Source: Bacillus weihaiensis
GTDB taxonomy: Bacteria; Bacillota; Bacilli; Bacillales; Bacillaceae
Length of the DNA stretch: 64,000 nucleotides
Assembly: GCF_001889165.1 (NCBI RefSeq)
Contig: NZ_CP016020.1
Coordinates: 2,888,501 to 2,952,500, forward strand
Direction: 5' to 3'
Made by a program: the position numbers and the translations under genes. The notes under the pieces are model-generated. The model did not search any database and was not told where the DNA came from. It saw nothing but the letters and a program-made list of their open reading frames with translations. Positions 36,446 to 46,685 of this stretch are shown here, in pieces (position 1 is the stretch's first letter; each line of letters starts with the position of its first letter).

Positions 36446-37711
36446 TCAGTCCCTTCTTTCTTGTTTTATACCGACTGGCAAAAAGTAGGCATTGTTATCA
36501 GTAATTTGATTTCCAGCGCGAAGACCAATTCCGCACGCCTTTCCGTTAATAAGAAAACTCCCTATTAACACTTTGCTTTCTTTAGGACCATTTATCGTCT
36601 TAATAGTTTTGGTTGGGAGGTCAATATATTTTTGAAACACCGGTAACGAATGGTCATAGGATTTATTAGGATCTTCTTCAACTAATTCATTGCCTTTATG
36701 GATCGAGACTGTATCTCCTTCTCTCCCAAAGCTAGGCTTTTTCACATATTGCCATCCATTCTTCAAAAATTGCTCTTCTTCTAAATAAGTAGGGAGAAAG
36801 TAATTCCTTATCCATTCCTTTTCTTCTGCTGAAAAATATGGAGAATCTATCTCCATTAGCCCCCAAATAACAGCTTGAACTGCTTTTGACTGGATAAGAA
36901 AGGCCGATATTGGGTTAAGGATAATCAATTTATTCGTTTTGACAAGATCAAGAAGCTGCTCCCCTATGTTTTCATTTGTTTGCTCTGATGTATCCAACAA
37001 TAAGTGTTCTAAAGGATATGTCTGGCGATAAAGCACGTCAATTCTATTCCCTTGATCATCATATAAACCATGATCTTTTTTAATGGATAGTTTATGTAAT
37101 GGTACGTATTTAGCTTCTATATTTGCAGTCTTCATTAAAAATTCCGTAGTGAGTTTATCCTCATCATGAGTGCTATGTGATGTAAAAACAATTGTTGGTT
37201 TTGTCGTAAACTTTGCACGATGGAGCGCTTCTCCAATCGCCTTTCTCATTTCTTTTCCTACTGTATCCTGTAAATATTCGTTCGGATCTTTCGCATGAAA
37301 TGCCTGACAAATCACACCGTTCACATGAAATACTTCTTTTTCAAATGTAGGTGTATCACTATTAAGCTCTAGCACCTTTAGACCTTCAGATGTTTTCACT
37401 AAATCAACTCTTGCAATAATTGTTTCCACTGGTAACGCTCTGTGGCGAATGTATGGCATAACATTTTGTGGAAAATCTAATTGAAGTAGCGTTTCATCTG
37501 AAGAGTTTCTAAGTAAATTGGCTGTTTTAAAGAATATTTGTCCCACCCTATTAGTGACTAGCTGAACTGTTTTTACTTCCTCTTCTGTCATATATGCAAG
37601 ATCATATAGTGCATATTCCTGTTGATACAGATCATGCCAAAAGCCTGGAATACTTGCATATATAGCTGTACGTTCTCTTTTATGCTGATCTAGATTATAG
37701 GGGGATGACAT
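36446..37711 (-). CDS. Glutathionylspermidine-synthase-like ATP-grasp ligase
   Basis: A 421-residue ligase of the GSP_synth family (YjfC/YgiC type). The ATP-grasp core shows VLELNSDTPTFEKE (~115), the domain core at VFTSHSTHDEDK, and KKPSFGREGDTVSIHKG (~345), the nucleotide-binding loop. The amidase half of E. coli Gss is absent. It should form an amide bond using ATP, but Bacillaceae generally make bacillithiol rather than glutathione, so true glutathionylspermidine synthesis is unlikely. The ATG overlaps the preceding stop codon (TAATG), with GGAGGA in the last lipoprotein codons as its ribosome site. A protein or peptide substrate is my inference. Confidence 0.85.
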   Translation of the reverse strand: MSSPYNLDQHKRERTAIYASIPGFWHDLYQQEYALYDLAYMTEEEVKTVQLVTNRVGQIFFKTANLLRNSSDETLLQLDFPQNVMPYIRHRALPVETIIARVDLVKTSEGLKVLELNSDTPTFEKEVFHVNGVICQAFHAKDPNEYLQDTVGKEMRKAIGEALHRAKFTTKPTIVFTSHSTHDEDKLTTEFLMKTANIEAKYVPLHKLSIKKDHGLYDDQGNRIDVLYRQTYPLEHLLLDTSEQTNENIGEQLLDLVKTNKLIILNPISAFLIQSKAVQAVIWGLMEIDSPYFSAEEKEWIRNYFLPTYLEEEQFLKNGWQYVKKPSFGREGDTVSIHKGNELVEEDPNKSYDHSLPVFQKYIDLPTKTIKTINGPKESKVLIGSFLINGKACGIGLRAGNQITDNNAYFLPVGIKQERRD

Positions 37712-38064
37712 TATCCTCCAAAACCTCCGCTTGAGCCTGAACCAAATCCTGAACTAGAACCTGATACCTTTCCTCCACCTTTATAAGTGCTACTTGATTT
37801 GTAGCTTTTATAAGCAGAGCTTGCTTTTAATTTACTTTTAGACGGAAAGAAAGCACCACCGTAATAATAATGTCCAAAGTATCTGGAATCATCATCATCA
37901 CATTCCCATACACCTTCATCCGCTTCCCATTCCCAGTCTTCACAATCAGAGCCTTCTGGAACAGGAGGTAATGCTTCTTCATTTCCACACCCAGTCGCTG
38001 TCGCTGTAATCATTGTGGCTGAGACAATACCTGTTACTAATTTTTTTGTTTTATTATGGCCCAT
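37711..38064 (-). CDS. Acidic, Gly/Ser-rich lipoprotein (YhxA/DUF1190-like)
   Basis: A 117-residue exported protein. The signal peptide ends in ATATGC, a lipobox-like site with Cys 26. Next come an acidic Trp-rich section (SDCEDWEWEADEGVWECDDD, with Cys 41 and Cys 55), then FGHYYYGGAFF, a Lys/Ser-rich segment, and a glycine tail SSGFGSGSSGGFGG. It resembles the small proteins labelled YhxA next to ATP-grasp ligases in Bacillus. It is the first gene of the operon, with AAAGGAGGGTG before the ATG. The two Cys may form a disulfide. The unusual tail could be the ligase target; this is inference. Confidence 0.75.
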   Translation of the reverse strand: MGHNKTKKLVTGIVSATMITATATGCGNEEALPPVPEGSDCEDWEWEADEGVWECDDDDSRYFGHYYYGGAFFPSKSKLKASSAYKSYKSSSTYKGGGKVSGSSSGFGSGSSGGFGG

Positions 38065-38103
38065 TCTCCACCCTCCTTTTATTTCTCATATTCCATGTGC
38101 CAG

Positions 38104-38180
38104 ACTTTCTCTCTAGGGACAAGATTTTCCTCTAACTATCGAGAGAACAGCTCTTTTCTTTCTTACATGCTTAAATAAGG
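38104..38180 (-). repeat. Family C intergenic repeat (copy 2)
   Basis: On the minus strand it contains GTAAGAAAGAAAAGAGCTGT, then TTCTCTCGATAGTTAGAGGA, AAATCTTG and an AGTCTGGCA end, matching copies at 35532 and 51676 in order and spacing. It lies between the lipoprotein promoter side and the next plus-strand gene. Confidence 0.6.
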
Positions 38181-38265
38181 AAAAGCCACGAAGTTTAAGA
38201 AGAGATCTCCCTTCAACACTTCCAATTATAGTATAGTAGAAATAACCAAATCTTTGGAGGTTAAA

Positions 38266-38703
38266 ATGAAAAAAAGTTATAAGTTGGAATACAGAATGAA
38301 TGATGAGCGAAATAACTATCCTGCTGTCTATCATTATGAATTCGATGAACCAAATGAAATTTTTTGCAGAAGATTATGTGATTATTTTGTGAAAGGAAAA
38401 AGGGTATTTAAAAAAACCTCAACAAGTCTAGAGGATGAGTATTATGTCATTTATCTGGAAGAAGAAACAGATGAATACGTGTTTGATGATGCAAAAGTCT
38501 ATTCACATGTGACGTTAGAGGTGAGGGATTATCATGAATACAGTGTATCACCGTTACTATACACCTACGAGCTCTTTTCCCATCAAGAAGCATTAACCTT
38601 AATCGGGAATGACTACTTATGGATAGACGAAATGGAATACGAAAAAATCTCCGCCGAAATCGACGAAGACCGCTCAACCTATGTATTGTACGTATCAAAG
38701 TGA
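38266..38703 (+). CDS. Hypothetical protein, 145 residues
   Basis: Not recognised. The protein is acidic and rich in Tyr and Glu, with alternating beta-like stretches (YKLEYRMNDERNNYPAVYHY, then YYVIYLEEETDEYVF, and VTLEVRDYHEY) and no membrane helix. The start follows GGAGGT at good spacing. It is divergent from the lipoprotein operon and ends at a GTGCCTGG-bearing hairpin shared with proA. Possibly a small intracellular beta protein; no function suggested. Confidence 0.65.
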   Translation: MKKSYKLEYRMNDERNNYPAVYHYEFDEPNEIFCRRLCDYFVKGKRVFKKTSTSLEDEYYVIYLEEETDEYVFDDAKVYSHVTLEVRDYHEYSVSPLLYTYELFSHQEALTLIGNDYLWIDEMEYEKISAEIDEDRSTYVLYVSK

Positions 38704-38731
38704 GGAGTGGTGGTGCCTGGCCCCCACTCCT
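38704..38731. terminator. Hairpin with GTGCCTGG core between hypothetical gene and proA
   Basis: GGAGTGG/CCACTCC enclose TGGTGCCTGGCC; it starts in the last base of the gene's stop region and faces the convergent proA end. The loop motif is the family B core. Confidence 0.6.
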
Positions 38732-38748
38732 TTAATAGGTTAAAGTTA

Positions 38749-39993
38749 TTACCTTACTTGGCCTTGACCGTAGATGAAGAATTTACTTGAGGTTAAGGCT
38801 GGTAAACCCATTGGACCTCTTGCATGAAGCTTTTGAGTGCTTATTCCGATTTCGGCACCATATCCAAATTCTGAACCATCTGTAAAACGAGTGGAGGCAT
38901 TATGATAGACAGCTGCTGCATCAACTTTCTTTAAAAATGTAGTAGCTCTCTGTTGATTTTCAGTGACAATGGCTTCTGAATGCTTTGTCCCGTATTTGTT
39001 AATATGAAGAATGGCCTCATCCACATTTTTAACGATTTTCACACTTATCGTTAATGCTAAGTATTCTGTAGACCAATCCTCTTCTGTCGCTACCTTTGCC
39101 GAGTTGAATTGAGTTACGACATTCTCATCGCCATAGATCTCAACATTTTCACGTTCTAATGCTTCTAGAAGCTTCACTCCATGTTCAACAAACCATTTTT
39201 CTTCAATTAATACCGTTTCAAGTGAATTACATACAGATGGACGTTGTGTTTTTCCATTTAACAGGATCTTTTCAGCCATGTCATAATTCGCTGTCTCATC
39301 AATAAAAATGTGACAGTTTCCCGCTCCAGTTTCTAACACTGGTACTGTTGCTTCTTTAACAACCGTTTCAATTAACTTTTTCCCACCACGTGGAATGAGT
39401 ACATCTAAATATTCTTTTAAATGAAATAACTCCTTCGCCGTTTCCCTACTAGTGTCTTCGATTAGTTGGACGGCCTCTATTGGTACCTTTGATCCTTTTA
39501 AAGCTTGTTTAATGGAGGAAACAAGTACCTCATTTGAATACCTCGCTGATGAACTACCTCTTAAAACAACAGCATTCCCTGTTTTCAAACAAAGTGTTGC
39601 AGCATCAATTGTTACATTTGGTCTTGCTTCATAGATCATACCGATTACACCAAGTGGGACTCGATTCTTCTTAATCACTAACCCATTCTCTTTTTCGATT
39701 GTTTCAAGCGTTTCTCCTACAGGGTCCTTCAGACCTATCAACATCTGAATGGCATCTGCCATATCCTTAATTCTTTTTTCATTTAACATGATGCGATCAA
39801 GAACACTATCCGTTAATCCATTTACCTTTCCTGCTTCTAGATCCTTTTTGTTTTCTTCTATAATAGTAGTTTGATCGTTCACTAATTGATCTGCTATTAA
39901 AGCTAATGCCTCATTCTTTTCTTCCGTGGTTAAATCAACCATAACAAAGCTTGCTTCTTTAGCTGCCAACCCTTTCCTACTAACTTCACTCAT
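38749..39993 (-). CDS. proA: Gamma-glutamyl phosphate reductase
   Basis: A 414-residue enzyme for the second step of proline synthesis: it reduces gamma-glutamyl phosphate to glutamate semialdehyde with NADPH. Signatures: [43 protein letters not shown], and the active-site region [17 protein letters not shown] with its catalytic Cys (~residue 283), plus the C-terminal [13 protein letters not shown]. The start at 39993 overlaps the proB stop as ATGA and follows GGAGGAGG; a longer frame is unsupported. Controlled through the proB T-box leader. Confidence 0.97.
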   Translation of the reverse strand: MSEVSRKGLAAKEASFVMVDLTTEEKNEALALIADQLVNDQTTIIEENKKDLEAGKVNGLTDSVLDRIMLNEKRIKDMADAIQMLIGLKDPVGETLETIEKENGLVIKKNRVPLGVIGMIYEARPNVTIDAATLCLKTGNAVVLRGSSSARYSNEVLVSSIKQALKGSKVPIEAVQLIEDTSRETAKELFHLKEYLDVLIPRGGKKLIETVVKEATVPVLETGAGNCHIFIDETANYDMAEKILLNGKTQRPSVCNSLETVLIEEKWFVEHGVKLLEALERENVEIYGDENVVTQFNSAKVATEEDWSTEYLALTISVKIVKNVDEAILHINKYGTKHSEAIVTENQQRATTFLKKVDAAAVYHNASTRFTDGSEFGYGAEIGISTQKLHARGPMGLPALTSSKFFIYGQGQVR

Positions 39994-41108
39994 CGTTTTC
40001 CCTCCTCCATTTTCACCCATTTATTTCGATGAATGACCACAATTGAAGTCACTACTTCTTCATTGTCACATAGTTCATCACTTCGTTTTCCCATCACATT
40101 AGTCAATTCACTTGAAGAAAATAGGACTTCCCCTTTGCCAAGTACACCACTTGGGCCCCTAACTTCCACAACATCATTTTTATGAAAATCCCCTTTAAAA
40201 TCATAAATCCCAGCTGGCAAGAGGCTTTTCCCTTTATACAACAAAGCATCCTCAGCCCCCTGGTCTACATAAATGGTTCCTGATACTTCAGAATGAAACG
40301 CAATCCACTGGCGACTATTATTAATGAATGTTAGCCCCTTTTTTCCAATGTAGGTACCATCACCTTGGCCATCAATTATATCGACAAGCTTCCTACTGCC
40401 TTTACCTAACCCTATAAACACTTGAACACCAAGTGTAAGAGCTGTTTTTGCAGCCATTAGCTTTGATTTCATTCCACCTGTCCCTACCTTTGAGCCTGCA
40501 CCTTGTGCTGCTGAAAGCATCTCATCTGTTACTTCAGGTAAGAAGGTAATTTTTTTGGCTAACGGATTTTTCCGCGGATTAGAATCATAAAGCCCATTTA
40601 TATCCGTCAAGATCACTAGGTGATCTGCATGTACTAATCCACTCACAAGCGCAGAAAGCATATCATTATCACCAAACGTTAGCTCCTCAACTGAAACAGT
40701 ATCATTCTCATTAATGATCGGTAATATCCCTCGTTCCAACAGCTCACTCAATGTAGCGTACGCATTTTTGTAGCGCTCCTGCTTTGAAAAATCCTGTCGG
40801 GTAAGAAGAATTTGGGCAGGAACAAGATCAAAGGCTTGAAATTGTTCAATATAAGATTGCACTAACAAACTTTGACCAACCGCTGCTGCCGCTTGCTTCC
40901 CTTTTAATGTAATTGGTCTAGAAGGATAGCCTAATCGAGCAAATCCTGCTGCCACTGCTCCTGATGAAACAAGCAATACCTCATGACCTGCCTCGCGTAA
41001 CGCAGCAACTGCACGAACATGATCTGAAAATTTCTCTTGATCAATTTGCCCCTTTACATCTGTGAGCGAACTACTTCCAATCTTAACGACAATTCGCTTT
41101 TTCTCCAT
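39990..41108 (-). CDS. proB: Glutamate 5-kinase
   Basis: A 372-residue full-length kinase that phosphorylates glutamate in the first proline-synthesis step. The amino-acid kinase domain (~1-260) shows [48 protein letters not shown] and [14 protein letters not shown]; a C-terminal PUA domain (~275-365) includes [14 protein letters not shown] and KNDVVEVRG. Wild-type ProB with PUA is normally feedback-inhibited by proline. The start at 41108 follows GGAGGA. First gene of proBA under a T-box. Confidence 0.97.
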   Translation of the reverse strand: MEKKRIVVKIGSSSLTDVKGQIDQEKFSDHVRAVAALREAGHEVLLVSSGAVAAGFARLGYPSRPITLKGKQAAAAVGQSLLVQSYIEQFQAFDLVPAQILLTRQDFSKQERYKNAYATLSELLERGILPIINENDTVSVEELTFGDNDMLSALVSGLVHADHLVILTDINGLYDSNPRKNPLAKKITFLPEVTDEMLSAAQGAGSKVGTGGMKSKLMAAKTALTLGVQVFIGLGKGSRKLVDIIDGQGDGTYIGKKGLTFINNSRQWIAFHSEVSGTIYVDQGAEDALLYKGKSLLPAGIYDFKGDFHKNDVVEVRGPSGVLGKGEVLFSSSELTNVMGKRSDELCDNEEVVTSIVVIHRNKWVKMEEGKR

Positions 41109-41185
41109 CCCTTTTTCCTCCACTTACAAAGTAAATATGATAGATTAACATTCTACCGATTCATTTTTTTAGTTTCTTGAGCAAT

Positions 41186-41455
41186 AAAAAAGCTCCTTTC
41201 ATCCTCTAAATAAGGACGAAAGGAGCTTAGCTTCCGTGGTACCACCTTGTTTGAATGACCTCACAAACAATAAAGTCATCCCACTTAATCCTATTAACGC
41301 CAGGAAAGCGCCTATGTTTTCATAGGACTCAAAAGGTAGGTTCAGCGGCTTGTTATTATAAGGTCTCTCAGCTACTAAACCTTACTCTCTGAAATAAAAA
41401 GTTCCGCGTACTATTCCTTTATCCACCGTTCAATTATCATTATTTTCACACTAAT
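41186..41455 (-). promoter_or_regulatory. Proline T-box leader of proBA
   Basis: On the minus strand: stem I with a purine-rich AGTA region, a GAACCTACC specifier-like loop (CCT at 41340-41338, a proline codon), the conserved T-box AAGGTGGTACCACG at 41248-41235, and the terminator stem AAGCTCCTTTCGTCC/GGATGAAAGGAGCTT plus six T at 41226-41184. Uncharged tRNA-Pro should pair with the specifier and the T-box bulge, stabilising the antiterminator so proBA is made when proline is scarce. Confidence 0.93.
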
Positions 41456-41481
41456 ATAAAAGTTCCTTTTTCGTTGAGATT

Positions 41482-41510
41482 ATTATGCCGAGTATTTTCC
41501 TACCTGTCAA
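41482..41510 (-). promoter_or_regulatory. proB: Sigma-A promoter of the proBA T-box transcript
   Basis: On the minus strand TTGACA (41510-41505), exactly 17 bp, then CATAAT (41487-41482). It lies ~30-40 bp before the start of stem I. Confidence 0.75.
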
Positions 41511-41546
41511 GATTGAATGCAAAAAAAGTTAAAAATGTAAGCCCGC

Positions 41547-42890
41547 TTATGTTTCATTCTTTTGAAGAACTTCCTTTTCATCCCATTTCCCTAGCTTGTA
41601 ATACCCAAATGCAATCACACTACTGACCATAAAGCTTATACCCATTCCTATGGCAATCCCATTTTCTCCGAGTAACCATGAGCAAAAGTAGGTCAGGGGA
41701 TAGCGCAGGATCCAAAAAGAAATGATATTTAAAACTAATACTTGAAACATCGCTCCAGATGCACGAACAACACCATTTAAAATAAAATTTATCCCTAAAA
41801 AAGGATAGAAAAAAGCAATGAATGCAAGATATTTCGCACCAAATTGCAGGGCACCCTCTTCTTCAATAAAAAGATTAATTGCGGGTTTAGCTAGAAAATA
41901 GATGAAGGTGCTGATAGAGAGGATCATAAGGAAGTTAATTATTACACCATACGTAGCAATTTGGTGGACACGTCCCCATTTATCCGCTCCAATATTTTGC
42001 CCCGCCATACTGTTAACCGCCGTCCCTAAAGCCATCGCAGGGAGCATAATAAGACTGTCCAAACGTTGAGCTGCACCAAAACCAGCGACTACATCTGCTC
42101 CAAATGAGTTAACAACACTCATGATCGCCATGACACCTGCAGAAATGACCATCATTTGGAGACCAGAAGGAATCCCCAGCTTTAAAATGGTCAGGATTTC
42201 CCTCATATCAGGTCGTGTAGGGACTGTAAAAGGCACAAGCTTCCGATTAAGCGTATCATACACCCCATATAAGAAGGCAATGCCTTGAGACACAATTGTT
42301 GCGTATGCAGCACCAGCTATACCTAAATCCATTATAGAGATAAACAATGGATCTAAAAGGGCATTTAATCCGACAGCGATCATCACATAAATAATGGGTG
42401 TTTTACTATTCCCTATTGATCTTAATACTGTACTTATAAAGTTATAACCAAATAAAAAGAAAATACCTATAAAATTAATTTGCAAGTACAAGGTTGCATC
42501 ATCAATCATAGATGAAGGCGTACTTAATAAAGTGAGAATGTCCTTTGCAAAAACAAAACCGATGACACCTAATAGAAGAGATAATAATGTTTGGATCACA
42601 ACAAACGTATTCAGATAGCTTTTTAATCCATCATCATTTCCTTTCCCTTTTTGTTGAGAAAGAATAGTGAGCGCGGCATTGTTCAAACCAATAATAAAGG
42701 ATAGGACCGTAAAGATAACTGTTCCTGAGATCGCTACAGCACCTAGTGCATTTGCTCCGATTAAGTTCCCAACCCACAAGCTATCTATAAATTGAAAGGA
42801 GACTTGTAATAAATTTGTTAACATAATTGGAAGCGAAAAAAGCCAGATTTGCTTTGTTACTTTGCCAGTCGTGAAATCATGTTGACTCAT
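41547..42890 (-). CDS. MATE-family multidrug efflux carrier
   Basis: A 447-residue integral membrane antiporter with about 12 helices. The N terminus has GKVTKQIWLFSLPIMLTNLL, typical of MATE (NorM/DinF) carriers, then QFIDSLWVGNLIGANALGAV and later GAAQRLDSLIMLPAMALGTA. It exports cationic drugs or metabolites by Na+ or H+ antiport. The start at 42890 follows GGGAGA. It is the third gene of an operon with an MBL-fold hydrolase and a TetR regulator, which suggests induction by its own substrate. Confidence 0.9.
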   Translation of the reverse strand: MSQHDFTTGKVTKQIWLFSLPIMLTNLLQVSFQFIDSLWVGNLIGANALGAVAISGTVIFTVLSFIIGLNNAALTILSQQKGKGNDDGLKSYLNTFVVIQTLLSLLLGVIGFVFAKDILTLLSTPSSMIDDATLYLQINFIGIFFLFGYNFISTVLRSIGNSKTPIIYVMIAVGLNALLDPLFISIMDLGIAGAAYATIVSQGIAFLYGVYDTLNRKLVPFTVPTRPDMREILTILKLGIPSGLQMMVISAGVMAIMSVVNSFGADVVAGFGAAQRLDSLIMLPAMALGTAVNSMAGQNIGADKWGRVHQIATYGVIINFLMILSISTFIYFLAKPAINLFIEEEGALQFGAKYLAFIAFFYPFLGINFILNGVVRASGAMFQVLVLNIISFWILRYPLTYFCSWLLGENGIAIGMGISFMVSSVIAFGYYKLGKWDEKEVLQKNET

Positions 42891-42975
42891 GGAATCTCCC
42901 TTTCTTCTTGATTCCTCCATGTTAACACGAATCGCCTTTTGTTCTAATACAAGATGCTCAGCAAATAGGCTAGCA

Positions 42976-43548
42976 CTATGTTTGTTTCATTTTATGAATT
43001 CCCGCTAAAAAACTTTCAAGTAATAAATGTAGGCTAACATCGGGATTTAACGGCATACCAAAAGCTCCATTATGCTCTAAGGACGAAAAGCCATGTAAAA
43101 TACTTCTTAAGCCTCGAACCGCATGTATCGCTTCGTCATCCTCTAAGCCATATCCACTAAGCACCTTAACTGTTAGCTCGACTAATTTCCTTCCGGCCTC
43201 TTGAAGCTCTTTATCATTTGGATCTTTAGCACTTAAGGTGAGAGTATATAAACCAGGATGAAGACGTGCAAACGTCATATATGCCTTTGACACAGCATGA
43301 ACGGCTTCATCCTTTGATTTCCCAATAGAAGCATACGCAAGTTCATGATATAACTTCTCCATTCCATAAAGGGCAAGTTTTTTTTTCAATCCAGTAAGGC
43401 CATCTATATGATTGTAAAGTGACGGAGGTTTGACAGATAATTTCTTCGAAAGCGTAGCTAGCGTAACGGCGTCTACACCTTGCTGATCTGCAATTTCACT
43501 TGCTGCATGAAGGATTGTTTCTATATCAAGTCCCATTCTTGGTGACAT
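42976..43548 (-). CDS. TetR-family regulator (WHG-type C terminus)
   Basis: A 190-residue repressor. The N-terminal HTH spans residues ~5-50 (ILHAASEIADQQGVDAVTLA, then LSVKPPSLYNHI), and the ligand domain ends with the conserved LRSILHGFSSLEHNGAFGMP region of the WHG family. It lies between the MBL gene (6 bp upstream) and the MATE gene. A 21-bp palindrome upstream of the operon is the obvious candidate operator for autoregulation. Confidence 0.9.
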   Translation of the reverse strand: MSPRMGLDIETILHAASEIADQQGVDAVTLATLSKKLSVKPPSLYNHIDGLTGLKKKLALYGMEKLYHELAYASIGKSKDEAVHAVSKAYMTFARLHPGLYTLTLSAKDPNDKELQEAGRKLVELTVKVLSGYGLEDDEAIHAVRGLRSILHGFSSLEHNGAFGMPLNPDVSLHLLLESFLAGIHKMKQT

Positions 43549-43554
43549 TTCTCT

Positions 43555-44283
43555 CTACCTTTCATTTACCTTATTTTTCTTTAATTTTCCCTCTGCTTCT
43601 GACATTGCTTTTTGCAGATGGGGAATTGGATTACGAAGCAAATCTCCATGTCCCACCGCTAACAAGTTTGGTGAAAGCTCATGTATTTTTTTCACACTTT
43701 CTAAAGCCATTTCTTTGTTCCATGTAGCCATTGCTGGAAACGGGAATAGGACACGAAGTTGGCCACTTACCGCAATTCCTCCCCTTGTCTGAAGGGCATC
43801 ACCTGCAATGATTGTCTTCGTTTTCCTGTCAAAGAAACTAATGGAACCAGGGGTATGACCAGGAGTTGCTATGACTTCAAGCGATCCGATTTTGTCCCCT
43901 TCATGAAGAAGGCGATCTGGTCTTATTTTCATATTCTTTGGTACACCACCCTTAATCGGTGATTGGGGTTCATTCGGATCAAGGGATTGATCTCCAAGTA
44001 ATAGCCGATTGTCTCTCGCTGAAACAGATACCGTTGCATCCTGAAATTTATTCTTTAACTCCTCTAATGCACCAATGTGATCAACATGCGGATGTGTAAG
44101 AATAATAGTAGTTAACGGCTTACCCAACTCTTCAATAACCTTCACTATGCCTTTGTAGCTACTTTGCATACCAGTGTCTATTAAGGTCAGCGTATCCATT
44201 TCTTCAAAAACGTAGCAATTTATCGGGAATAAATGAGGCATAAACGTCAATTGAATCAAGTTCGCTTCTCTTCTTATTCTCAT
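43555..44283 (-). CDS. Metallo-beta-lactamase-fold hydrolase
   Basis: A 242-residue cytoplasmic hydrolase. The zinc motif LTHPHVDHIGAL replaces the classic H-x-H-x-D-H and keeps H, H, D, H; LIDTGM, TPGHTPGSISFF (third His), AGDAL (bridging Asp) and AVGHGDLL (final His) follow. Related proteins include glyoxalase-II-like and lactonase-like enzymes. I chose the ATG at 44283, with GGAGATGA ahead; a TTG 6 bp earlier is possible. First gene of a TetR-controlled operon with a MATE carrier, so the enzyme may act on the same toxic compound. Confidence 0.88.
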   Translation of the reverse strand: MRIRREANLIQLTFMPHLFPINCYVFEEMDTLTLIDTGMQSSYKGIVKVIEELGKPLTTIILTHPHVDHIGALEELKNKFQDATVSVSARDNRLLLGDQSLDPNEPQSPIKGGVPKNMKIRPDRLLHEGDKIGSLEVIATPGHTPGSISFFDRKTKTIIAGDALQTRGGIAVSGQLRVLFPFPAMATWNKEMALESVKKIHELSPNLLAVGHGDLLRNPIPHLQKAMSEAEGKLKKNKVNER

Positions 44284-44316
44284 AATCAAATCATCTCCAC
44301 TATTTAAATTAGCTTA

Positions 44317-44337
44317 AAAACTAATACTATTAGTTTT
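44317..44337. promoter_or_regulatory. TetR-type operator of the MBL-TetR-MATE operon
   Basis: AAAACTAATA, a single C, and its exact complement TATTAGTTTT form a perfect 10+1+10 palindrome 33 bp before the MBL start. On the minus strand TTGCTA-17 bp-TAAATT lies just upstream of it, so repressor binding would block transcription. Confidence 0.75.
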
Positions 44338-44404
44338 AATTTACCTAATCGTATTCACTTTAGCAAGAGTTTATTGAAAAGTTTATTGAAAATTTCAAAT
44401 GATG

Positions 44405-44520
44405 ACTTTTTAAGTAAGACTCTTATGGGAGAAGCATATCAAAGGGAGACCAGACAGGCGAATACGTACGTCAATGACACTCAAGGACCACCTTCGGAAA
44501 GCAAATGTCTGTAACGTTCA
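44405..44520 (+). repeat. Family A repeat, decayed
   Basis: AAGACTCTTATGGGAGAAGC, TATCAAAGGGAGACC and CGGAAAGCAAATGTCTG match the family A pattern with many changes. The remaining 44521-44640 stretch shows no gene. Confidence 0.45.
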
Positions 44521-44640
44521 TCACATAGCACAATATAAGAAGCTTCAATGGAGGGGCAGGTTTCAGCATTAGCCTATCACAGCTTTATCACTTCATTGGT
44601 TCCAGCCTGAAGCATTCTGAGCTCGATATATATCCATACA

Positions 44641-44682
44641 AAAAAACACAAAGTCACTTAAAAATAGCGACTTTGTGTTTTC
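44641..44682 (-). terminator. Terminator of the alpha-glucosidase gene
   Basis: AAAACACAAAGTC/GACTTTGTGTTTT (single mismatch near the loop) with a T-rich minus-strand tail, just after the stop codon. Confidence 0.88.
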
Positions 44683-44689
44683 AACAAAA

Positions 44690-46363
<1,674 letters not shown>

Positions 46364-46685
46364 TTTAATTCCTCACTTATATACATTGACTTTTTTAAAA
46401 GACTTTTTCTTACCTTCTTTAGTTACGAGCTCATTGAATTTCACACAATATAACCCGTAAAGCAACAAACAACTTAGCTAGAAATACCTTTTCCAGGATA
46501 ATACACGTACTTGGAATTTCACGTAAATACCATTCTATCCATAAACAGTTTGTTTAAAAAAACTTTACCATTATAACCGATTATACTTTTAAAGATTCCA
46601 AACCTTATATAAAAGCAAAAGGATAATTGATAAAAAGCTCGCACACTTTTTATCACTCATCCTCCTTTACATGATATCATTCGTT
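46364..46685. other. Gap between LacI and alpha-glucosidase genes
   Basis: AT-rich; contains the LacI terminator at its far end. I saw no LacI-type operator of good quality here. Confidence 0.4.
46619..46662 (-). terminator. Terminator of the LacI-family gene
   Basis: GATAAAAAG/CTTTTTATC core extended by AGGAT/ATCCT; about 25-65 bp after the stop codon. Spacing of the arms and a weak T tail make it a moderate call. Confidence 0.6.

Noticed and set aside
36446-37711. True glutathionylspermidine synthase
   Set aside because: Amidase half absent and the lineage usually lacks glutathione; kept only as a family label.
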